Positions 57,746 to 64,000 of a stretch of 64,000 nt of DNA are shown here, in pieces. The number at the start of each line of letters is the position of its first letter. The first letter of the stretch is position 1. A program made the translations under genes and the position numbers. The notes below the pieces were generated by a model, which was not told the DNA's origin, made no database searches, and saw only the letters and a list, made by a program, of their open reading frames with translations. This stretch comes from Treponema sp. (GTDB lineage: Bacteria; Spirochaetota; Spirochaetia; Treponematales; Breznakiellaceae): contig JAIRRJ010000056.1 in assembly GCA_031256035.1 (NCBI GenBank), forward strand, positions 1 to 64,000, in the 5' to 3' direction.

Positions 57746-58984
57746 TTAATTCATCAAATCAAGCGGATTTACATAATCTCCGTTCTTTTTGTATACGCCG
57801 AAATGCAGATGAGGGCCGGTACTCAGACCGGTGTTGCCTGCCGCGCCTATTTTCTTCCCCTGAACCACCCGGTCTCCCTGTTTTACCGAAAAAGCTGAAA
57901 GATGGGCATAAAGGGTCTTATAGCCGTTATTGTGGCTCAGGATGATATACTGCCCGAACACGCGGTCATTACTCACCACCGAAACAGTACCGTCCATAGC
58001 GGCGAGAACCGGCGTGCCGGTATCCGCCCTTAAATCAATGCCGGTATGAAAAGCCGGTTTTCCGCTGATGGGGTCTTTTCTCATGCCGTAGCTGCTGGTG
58101 ATAAATTTGTTCTGTATCGGGCTGATGAACAGTTCTCCCATGCTTAATCTGAGGTCAACATCGTTCATCCGCGCGCCGGGAATGAAGATTGTTTCGCCTT
58201 CTTTTATGACATCGCTTTTTATGTCATTTACATCGAGGATTACATCCAGCGGTATTTTAAAAGCCGCTGAAATTTTTGTAAGGCTGTCGTTCTTTTTTAT
58301 GATGTAGGGAATACCGTCAATGTTCGGTATTCGTATAACAGCGCCCTCCTGCAGTTTTCTGACATTGCGAATCTCGTTTGAAGCGATAATGGCGCCGGTT
58401 GATACTCCGAACTTTTCGGCAATTTTTGATACAACATCCCCTTTTGCCACCTTGTATTGAGTCCATTTGAATGTAACCGTCAAATCAGACGCAATTTCTG
58501 CGCTGTCAATTACAGTTTCGGCTATATTTTTCCCGCTTTCGGTAACAGTAAGCCCTTGAGCAATGCTTGGAACCCCTGTTTGGACATAACCGAGCGCAAT
58601 ATTATTGCCTTTTTCTTCGTTAATTGTAACACGAAGAGAGGAATCGGGTGTTTTTATGTCGATTCCTTCCCATTTCAGGGCAACCAAGGATATAAAAACA
58701 ATCCCAGCAACAACTAATAGGGTCATCAGGCTGGGAACAGGAAAACTGAAACCGCTTCCGCGCGGTTCCTGCCTGTCTTCGTACTGCCGCTCTGTCCGGC
58801 TTTGCCCCTGTTTCCGGGGAACTGAAAAAGACCGCCTGTCAGCGCTGTTCCTTTTCGTTGTTTGAGCGGGTTTTTGCCTGAAATGGTTCATAAATCCGGT
58901 GTCAAAACCTGCCGATTTATTATTAAGCATAGAAGATGATCTGTACCGTTTTGATACGTGCTGGTTTTCAATTATGGCGGCCAT
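57746..58984 (-). CDS. Membrane-anchored M23 peptidase with two LysM domains
   Basis: Peptidoglycan endopeptidase or activator. A basic cytoplasmic N-terminus precedes a single membrane helix at about residues 85-107 (TLLVVAGIVFISLVAL). Two LysM modules follow (YKVAKGDVVSKIAEKFGVST and YIIKKNDSLTKISAAF), then a C-terminal M23 domain with FHTGIDLRADTGTPV (His and Asp zinc ligands), LYAHLS and GPHLHFGVYK (catalytic His and zinc His). All metal ligands are kept, so it may be an active endopeptidase. The start is uncertain: ATG 58984 gives a 412-residue protein and ATG 58930 is an alternative; neither has a good ribosome site. It is divergent from signal peptidase. Confidence 0.88.
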   Translation of the reverse strand: MAAIIENQHVSKRYRSSSMLNNKSAGFDTGFMNHFRQKPAQTTKRNSADRRSFSVPRKQGQSRTERQYEDRQEPRGSGFSFPVPSLMTLLVVAGIVFISLVALKWEGIDIKTPDSSLRVTINEEKGNNIALGYVQTGVPSIAQGLTVTESGKNIAETVIDSAEIASDLTVTFKWTQYKVAKGDVVSKIAEKFGVSTGAIIASNEIRNVRKLQEGAVIRIPNIDGIPYIIKKNDSLTKISAAFKIPLDVILDVNDIKSDVIKEGETIFIPGARMNDVDLRLSMGELFISPIQNKFITSSYGMRKDPISGKPAFHTGIDLRADTGTPVLAAMDGTVSVVSNDRVFGQYIILSHNNGYKTLYAHLSAFSVKQGDRVVQGKKIGAAGNTGLSTGPHLHFGVYKKNGDYVNPLDLMN

Positions 58985-59021
58985 ACTGGTTTTATCGACA
59001 AAAAAAGCGGCGGGGATTATA

Positions 59022-59403
59022 CATGAAAGGGACAAAAGCTGTTTTACTGGCTCTTACGGCCGCTTTTGTATTTAAACTTTTCTTTTTTGATTTTATGATA
59101 GCGCAGGGACATTCCATGGAACCGACTATAAAAAACGGAACTGTTCTTGTTATAAGCCGTCTGCGGTACGGTTTGCGGCTTCCCTGGCAGCAGGGGTATT
59201 TAATCCGCTGGACAGCGCCCAAAGAGGGGGAAGTGGTGGTTTTTTATACGCCTTTGGGAGAATTGGCGGTAAAACGATGCGTTGCGCCTTCAGAATCAGG
59301 TTTTTTTACAGCGGAGGGCGACAATGAGCTGTCGTCCTATGATTCGCGCGCCTATGGGCCTGTACCGGCGGATAATATCATCGGGAAAGTGTTGGGGTAT
59401 TAG
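59022..59403 (+). CDS. lepB: Signal peptidase I, compact form
   Basis: A 127-residue S26 peptidase with one N-terminal membrane helix (residues 5-25) followed by the catalytic GHSMEPTI (Ser) and LAVKRCVAPSESGF (Lys), plus the final GDNELSSYDSRAYGPV box. It cuts signal peptides from exported proteins. The length is near the minimum for the family; the E. coli insertion domains are missing. The ATG at 59022 is preceded by GGGGA; longer in-frame starts reach back into the opposite gene and lack sites. ftsI starts right after its stop. Confidence 0.92.
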
Positions 59404-61236
59404 ATGAACAAAAAACGTAATTATTTTTTTGTTTTCATAGTATTGATCCTTTTTGCCCTGTACCTTCTCGGTTTTTACGCTTACCTGATGATTAATGGTG
59501 AAAACGCGGCTGCCGCCATGCACCCTGCGGCGCTTCCCGAGCGCGGTCCGATTTTGGATCGTAACGGGCGTTTTCTTGCCATTCAAACCACACGCGCAAA
59601 TGTCAGCATCTGGAAACCCTCGATTGATAAACTTGATGTTTTTTCCGTTGAGCTTGCACCCATCCTCGGCATGAGTCCTGATGAAGTTATTCAGCGGATA
59701 AACAGCTCCCCCACATCCAATTTGTACATTAAAAGACAGGTGGATCATGACACTATCAAACTCCTCAACACCGCGCTTGAAGAAGGCAAGATCAAGGGTG
59801 TAAGAGTAGAACCCATTGTGGGTAGAATATATCCTGAAAAAAATCTCGCCAGCCAGATTGTCGGTTTTGTGGGAGATGAATACAGGGGTCTTGAAGGAAT
59901 AGAATACGCCTTCAACGATATTCTTGCCGGGCTTGAGAATAACGGCAAAGGTTCTCAGGTTGTGCTGACGATTGATGTAAACGTGCAGCGTATTCTGGAA
60001 AGAATAGCCGCGCAAACCAGAGAAGAAACCAGAGCCGAGGCGGTAATGCTTTTGGCAATGGATCCCCGCACAGGCGAGGTGCTTGGTTCGGCTTCACTGC
60101 CTGATTTTGATCCGAATAACATCCGCGCTTCTGATGAAACAAGACGCATGAACCGCCCGGTTATTTGGGCTTATGAGCCGGGTTCGGTTTTTAAGGTTTT
60201 TTCAATCGCGGCGCTCATGGATGCAAACGCCGTTTCCGGCGGCTCGGTTTTTATCTGCAACGGCGCTTATGTGCCAAGCCGGGGCGAGCCGATAAACTGC
60301 CTTGGCGTTCACGGCAGGGTAGGCCCCAGAGAGATAATCATTCATTCGTGTAACGCCGGCGCCGCCTACGCTTCGGATCATGCAAGTTCAGGCATCTTTT
60401 ATGAATTGATCAATGATTTTGGGTTTGGCTCCAGAACCGGCGCCGGCAGTCCCGGCGAAACAGCCGGTTATTTGATTCACAGCGACCGCTGGTCAGACAG
60501 ATCAAAACCCACACTGGCAATTGGTCAGGAAATTGCGGTTTCCGCCTATCAGATGATGCAGGCTGCTACCGCCATTGCCAACGATGGAGTGCTCGTCCCT
60601 CCGAAGATTGTTTCCCGGATAATTTCACCCGACGGGACGATAAAAGAATGGGAAGGGGCTGCTAACCGCCGTATCCTCAGGGCGGAAACCGCAAGAGCCA
60701 TGCGTTCATACATGGCGGACACCGCTACCAATATTGGCACAGGCTGGCGAGCCGCCGTTGATGATCTTTCCCTCGCGGTAAAAACCGGCACCGCCCAGAT
60801 AATCGATCCCGTTACCCGAAAATATTCATCTACCGATTTTATCGCAAGCTGCATAGCCATTCTTCCGGCGGAGTCCCCTTCGCTTATCCTGTACCTTGCG
60901 ATTGTTAAGCCGAAAGGCGAAATATTCGGCGGAAGGATAGCCGCTCCGGCTATCCGTGAAGCGGCGGAATCCCTGATTGATTATCTTGGCATCCCGCGCG
61001 GACGCAATCCACAGGTGAGCCATTCATCTTCGATAAATATTCCCGCAGGACGGCTTCCCGCTGTCAGCAATCAGGTTCCCGATTTTTCCGGCCTTGCAAA
61101 GCGGGTTCTGCTTCCGCTGTTGCAGCGCGAAGATATTAGCGTAACAATTAACGGAGACGGCTGGGTGCGCCGTCAAAGCCCGCCGCCGGGAACTCCGGTT
61201 ACGCACGGCATGGCAATTGTGCTGGAACTGGAATGA
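59404..61236 (+). CDS. ftsI: Class B penicillin-binding protein (FtsI/PBP2-like) with a PASTA-like end
   Basis: Septal or elongation transpeptidase that cross-links peptidoglycan. A short cytoplasmic part and one helix (residues 7-29) precede the dimerisation region (ERGPILDRNGRFLA) and the transpeptidase domain with GSVFK (active-site SxxK), HSCN (SxN) and KTGTAQ. The last 55 residues (VPDFSGLAKRVLLPLLQ and onwards) resemble a PASTA domain, as in spirochaete and Gram-positive FtsI relatives. It begins directly after lepB and overlaps the MAF gene by four bases. Confidence 0.94.
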   Translation: MNKKRNYFFVFIVLILFALYLLGFYAYLMINGENAAAAMHPAALPERGPILDRNGRFLAIQTTRANVSIWKPSIDKLDVFSVELAPILGMSPDEVIQRINSSPTSNLYIKRQVDHDTIKLLNTALEEGKIKGVRVEPIVGRIYPEKNLASQIVGFVGDEYRGLEGIEYAFNDILAGLENNGKGSQVVLTIDVNVQRILERIAAQTREETRAEAVMLLAMDPRTGEVLGSASLPDFDPNNIRASDETRRMNRPVIWAYEPGSVFKVFSIAALMDANAVSGGSVFICNGAYVPSRGEPINCLGVHGRVGPREIIIHSCNAGAAYASDHASSGIFYELINDFGFGSRTGAGSPGETAGYLIHSDRWSDRSKPTLAIGQEIAVSAYQMMQAATAIANDGVLVPPKIVSRIISPDGTIKEWEGAANRRILRAETARAMRSYMADTATNIGTGWRAAVDDLSLAVKTGTAQIIDPVTRKYSSTDFIASCIAILPAESPSLILYLAIVKPKGEIFGGRIAAPAIREAAESLIDYLGIPRGRNPQVSHSSSINIPAGRLPAVSNQVPDFSGLAKRVLLPLLQREDISVTINGDGWVRRQSPPPGTPVTHGMAIVLELE

Positions 61237-63092
61237 CGAACCCCTTTTGGGAAAGCAACAGTAAAATACTGATTAAGCAGTATCCCGGCCTCATCGAAGA
61301 ATTAACCAGAGAAGGCGATGACAACCTTGCGCCGGAAGAAATAAAAATTGATGTTGCGGCTTCGGGTGAACCTTCGCTCAGTATTAAAAATAATTATATT
61401 CATTCCCCCCGCGATCCGGCGCGCGAAGGCCGCCGTCTGGCTGAAACTGTTGAAAAGGGAAACGCGCCTGTTATCGTGCTTGGTTTTGGTCTTGGTTACG
61501 CCGCGCAAGCTGCCGCGGAACTTGGGCGGCCGGTCATCATCGTTGAAAGATACCGGAATCTGCTCGTGAGGGCGATGGAACTCCGGGATTTCAGCAGTTT
61601 ACTGTCCAAAAAAAACATTGTCTTTGTCCCCGGCGGATCGCCTGATGCCATCGCGGGCGCATTGTCTCTTTTTGATGATGCAGGTGATGATAAATCACCC
61701 TCTGTTATCCGCAACAGAGCGTTAATTGACATTGATAAAGACTGGTACGGCGCGGTGGAAGAGCGCATCCGCACATGGAAAATGAAAGACGAGGTGAACA
61801 TGGCGACCCTGAAGCGTTTTGGCAGGCGCTGGGTTCGCAATCTTTCACATAACATGAGGGCAATTTGCGAATACCCCGGAATATCCGGTCTAGCTGGTAT
61901 TGCTGGCAAAGCCGACATTGCCAACATTGCCGCAGACAGCGAGCCTCTTCCTGTTTTTCTTGCGGCGGCAGGACCAAGCCTTGACAGAACGGCTCCCATG
62001 TTACGCGAAATTCAGCGCAGGTGCATAGTTGTCGCGGTGGATACAAGTCTTCGCTTTTTCATTGAAAACGGCATAGAGCCTGATTTTGTTCTGGTTGTTG
62101 ATCCCCAATTCTGGAACAGCCGTCATCTTGACCGCTGTGTTTCGCAGCGGACGCGGCTCATTGCCGAATCTGCCGTGTACCCGCCTGTACTCAGGCTGCC
62201 GTTCAAAAATATTTATCTGTGCGGCTCGCTGTTCCCTCTCGGCAGTTTTATTGAGAATAAAGTCGATCCCAAGGGCAAACTGGGAGCGGGTGGTTCTGTT
62301 GCGACTACAGCATGGGATTTTGCACGTACCCTCGGCGGCGGAGAGATATGGATCGCCGGGCTTGATCTTTCCTTCCCCGGATTGAAAACACATTTTCGCG
62401 GCGCGCATTTTGAGAATCTTTCCAATTCGCGTTCAAATCGTTTCAGCCCCGCCGAAACCTGGGTTGTCCGCGCCCTGCGGGACGGCCTTCCGTTTAACGC
62501 CCCTTCCGCCGATGGAGGGCAGGTTCTCACAGACCGCCGCCTTTCCCTTTACGCCGCCTGGTTTCAAAACCGTTTTCGTCAGCATGCGGAAACACGCAGT
62601 TACAGCCTTTTTCAGGACGGCATTGCAATCGCCGGGCTTGAATACAAAAAACCGGAAGACCTTCTCGCCCTGCCGGATCGCCGCGATGAAATTGACAAAC
62701 GGCTGGAAGCGGCATTTTCCAAAATCGAAACCGGTTTTTTTGATCCGCAGGAGACGCGCAAACGCGCGGAGCGTTATGAAAACGCGGTCTTTGTCCTGAC
62801 GCGCGGGCTTAAAAGCATAAAAACCAACGCTGAAAAAGGCGCGGATGTTTCAGGGCAGGCGTTGAAACGCGGCGCAAATCCCGAACAGCAGAAAAATATC
62901 CTGAAAGAACTGGACGGTATTACCCGCCGCATCACCGAAAGCGAAGTTAAGGAAGTTGCCGGTTTCCTGTTCCCCCCCATCGAAGAAGAAAAAACCGAAA
63001 GCGACCCTTTCCGCGCCTACCTGAAATCCTCGTTTAAACTTTTTACGTCTCTTGCGGAAGCGGCAGGGTATAATCTGGATAAATTAGCGTAA
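61233..63092 (+). CDS. Motility-associated factor (MAF/DUF115) glycosyltransferase-like protein
   Basis: A 619-residue cytoplasmic protein with the DUF115/MptE-like core: VLGFGLGYAAQAAAEL near residue 76, AAAGPSLDRTAPMLREIQR near residue 246 and VVAVDTSLRFFIENGIEPDF. In Campylobacter and other flagellated bacteria MAF proteins transfer nonulosonic acids to flagellin; in spirochaetes the target could be the flagellar filament in the periplasm. The sugar is unknown. The start overlaps the ftsI stop (ATGA), so it is coupled to a cell-wall operon, an unusual place for a flagellar modification gene. Confidence 0.85.
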   Translation: MTNPFWESNSKILIKQYPGLIEELTREGDDNLAPEEIKIDVAASGEPSLSIKNNYIHSPRDPAREGRRLAETVEKGNAPVIVLGFGLGYAAQAAAELGRPVIIVERYRNLLVRAMELRDFSSLLSKKNIVFVPGGSPDAIAGALSLFDDAGDDKSPSVIRNRALIDIDKDWYGAVEERIRTWKMKDEVNMATLKRFGRRWVRNLSHNMRAICEYPGISGLAGIAGKADIANIAADSEPLPVFLAAAGPSLDRTAPMLREIQRRCIVVAVDTSLRFFIENGIEPDFVLVVDPQFWNSRHLDRCVSQRTRLIAESAVYPPVLRLPFKNIYLCGSLFPLGSFIENKVDPKGKLGAGGSVATTAWDFARTLGGGEIWIAGLDLSFPGLKTHFRGAHFENLSNSRSNRFSPAETWVVRALRDGLPFNAPSADGGQVLTDRRLSLYAAWFQNRFRQHAETRSYSLFQDGIAIAGLEYKKPEDLLALPDRRDEIDKRLEAAFSKIETGFFDPQETRKRAERYENAVFVLTRGLKSIKTNAEKGADVSGQALKRGANPEQQKNILKELDGITRRITESEVKEVAGFLFPPIEEEKTESDPFRAYLKSSFKLFTSLAEAAGYNLDKLA

Positions 63093-63107
63093 GTGCCTGG
63101 CATCGTT

Positions 63108-63521
63108 TTACTTCCCGCTGTCCGCTGCATACAGGCCGCCGGGCGGAAAGGAGCTGTAAACAACGCTCGTATCTTTGGTATGCAGGCTCCTGAGAGAACC
63201 GTGTTTTTTGACTAATTGCGCGATTCCGATGAGCATTTTCCGGTCGTCTTCGCATAATAGCCTGAAATTCTGCATTAACGCCCTCATTTCAGTTCCCAGC
63301 ATGGATTTTTCCTGCGCCATTTCTTCCCCGGTTACAAGGTATTCAACCGTAACCCCCAGCGCTTTCGCTATTTTAACGGCGACATCGACAGTCGGCATAT
63401 TTTCTCTTACATTAAGGTAATTATCCAGCGTATGACGGCTTATTCCGGTGATTTGAGCCAGTTCTTTGACCATAATATTCTGATAAACCAATTCGGTTTT
63501 CAAATTTTCCCTGAATCCCAC
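63108..63521 (-). CDS. XRE-family transcriptional regulator
   Basis: A 137-residue regulator with an N-terminal helix-turn-helix (MVKELAQITGISRHTLDNYL) and the standard continuation DVAVKIAKALGVTVEYLV. The C-terminal half is charged and helical. A GTG start is inferred because no ATG lies before the domain; no ribosome site is visible. It is divergent from a promoter at 63556-63583 and from the near-palindrome ATGCAAATTCGCAT at 63597-63610, a candidate operator, so it may control itself and the exported protein at 63706. Confidence 0.85.
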   Translation of the reverse strand: MGFRENLKTELVYQNIMVKELAQITGISRHTLDNYLNVRENMPTVDVAVKIAKALGVTVEYLVTGEEMAQEKSMLGTEMRALMQNFRLLCEDDRKMLIGIAQLVKKHGSLRSLHTKDTSVVYSSFPPGGLYAADSGK

Positions 63522-63555
63522 AAAAAAAGCATAAGCTAAACCGCATAATTAATGA

Positions 63556-63583
63556 TTGACAATATTCAAATACGCTGTATAAT
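63556..63583 (+). promoter_or_regulatory. Consensus sigma-70 promoter before the 63706 gene
   Basis: TTGACA (63556-63561), 16-bp spacer, TATAAT (63578-63583): both hexamers are perfect. Transcription should begin near 63590, giving a leader of about 115 bases. Confidence 0.8.
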
Positions 63584-63620
63584 ATTAGAGTAATTATGCA
63601 AATTCGCATTGAATAAGTGC

Positions 63621-63689
63621 CATCGAACCTTAGGAGTTATCGTCTCCGCGTTGCGGAGCCGTTCGATGAAAATCACCGCTCACGCGGTG
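63621..63689 (+). promoter_or_regulatory. Structured 5' leader of the 63706 gene
   Basis: CATCGAAC (63621-63628) pairs with GTTCGATG (63661-63668), enclosing the hairpin CTCCGC-GTT-GCGGAG (63644-63658). A second hairpin, CACCGC-TCAC-GCGGTG, follows at 63674-63689, six bases before the GAGG ribosome site. The layout would suit translational control by RNA folding, for example a riboswitch or protein target. I do not recognise the family. Confidence 0.55.
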
Positions 63690-63705
63690 TAAAATGAGGT
63701 TTTTT

Positions 63706-64000
63706 ATGAACAAAAGAAGAAATATCTGCACAGGTTCGTTCAGGCTCGGCGGCTATGCAGGCCCGGTGGAAAGCGGACGTGGCGGCCAGCGTAAAAACGC
63801 GGACAATTTTACCGGCGCTTCACCTCCGGTGAAAAAATCTGGCGTCTTTCAACTATTAAAAAAATTCATTGCAACCGGACTCTCGATATTTATGTTGGGG
63901 GGTACGGTATTGGGCGTAACAAACTGCGACGACAGCACGGGTAAATCGGGTCCGGTCGGCCCGGACGTAATCAACCCAGAAAACCCCGACCCCAAAAAAC
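63706..64000 (+). CDS. Start of an exported protein, cut by the window end
   Basis: ATG with GAGGT upstream opens a frame that is still open at base 64000. The N-terminus is long and basic (MNKRRNICTGSFRLGGYAGP and following), then a hydrophobic segment at about residues 49-70 (FIATGLSIFMLGGTVLGV) is followed by TNC and an acidic, Pro/Asn-rich linker (PENPDPKK). It is probably a surface-exposed or secreted protein with a long signal sequence; the Cys context is not a standard lipobox. The function cannot be judged from the part visible. It is preceded by a consensus promoter and a structured leader. Confidence 0.65.
   Translation, partial: MNKRRNICTGSFRLGGYAGPVESGRGGQRKNADNFTGASPPVKKSGVFQLLKKFIATGLSIFMLGGTVLGVTNCDDSTGKSGPVGPDVINPENPDPKK

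Overview
The window looks like a chromosomal segment of a spirochaete, most likely a gut-type Treponema. The reasons are the overall moderate GC with AT-rich patches, a MAF-type flagellar glycosyltransferase, MotA- and FliG-related genes, an RNase Y, a second divergent EF-G, an LptC-LptA-LptB set behind CTP synthase, and many small Treponema-style lipoproteins. This is an inference from gene content; there is no rRNA here to settle it. No prophage, insertion sequence or CRISPR array was found.

Layout. 1-5320: a GHKL histidine kinase, a convergent GH31 alpha-xylosidase with a shortened C-terminus, and an AT-rich minus-strand cluster of a membrane-anchored PstS-like protein plus two small exported or membrane proteins. 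5445-8487: a 24-bp tandem repeat, then a dCache histidine kinase, receiver and Hpt protein split by one in-frame amber codon. 8502-15372: pepT, an acyltransferase, an RRM RNA-binding protein with a long leader, radA, a secreted glucosaminidase-like protein, an orphan HigA-like protein with a histone-H1-like tail, and a J-domain-like frame without a normal start codon. 15511-23563: etfB-etfA-acyl-CoA dehydrogenase, then pyrG-lptC-lptA-lptB. 23717-29887: RNase Y, an HD protein, a phosphoesterase, tRNA-Leu(CAA), YjbQ and an EF-G paralogue. 29888-33384: LsrK and LsrF homologues with a cupin and an embedded YoeB/RelB toxin-antitoxin pair. 33389-37872: lipoproteins, an XRE regulator and a transferred-looking methyltransferase, aminotransferase and cytidylyltransferase cassette. 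37897-48042: a long minus-strand block (PMI-like protein, citrate synthase, acyl-CoA synthetase, XRE-cupin regulator, rpiA, fused aroDE, exported proteins, and a MotA-loop/FliG-C pair). 48371-52681: a spirochaete hypothetical, an oligopeptide-binding lipoprotein, ispF, nth. 52683-64000: a second HigA-like protein, a PHP phosphatase, Rsm22-like protein, propeller-deacetylase fusion, LysM-M23 protein, signal peptidase I, FtsI, the MAF protein, an XRE regulator and the start of an exported protein behind a structured leader.

How the genes fit together. Much of the window is envelope building: Lpt export, FtsI, M23, GH73-like protein, signal peptidase and lipoproteins. A second theme is acyl-CoA and acetate metabolism (Etf/ACAD, acyl-CoA synthetase, citrate synthase). 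A third is signalling (two histidine kinases, three XRE regulators, an Lsr-like module).

The points most worth a second look are: a two-gene operon encoding only the two faces of the flagellar stator-rotor contact (soluble MotA loop and FliG C-domain); a CTP synthase with a reciprocal Gln/His exchange in its glutaminase site; LptB with a 260-residue repeat extension; an amber-split phosphorelay kinase; an Lsr-like module in a spirochaete; and several genes whose -10 box lies so close to the start codon that leaderless mRNAs are likely.
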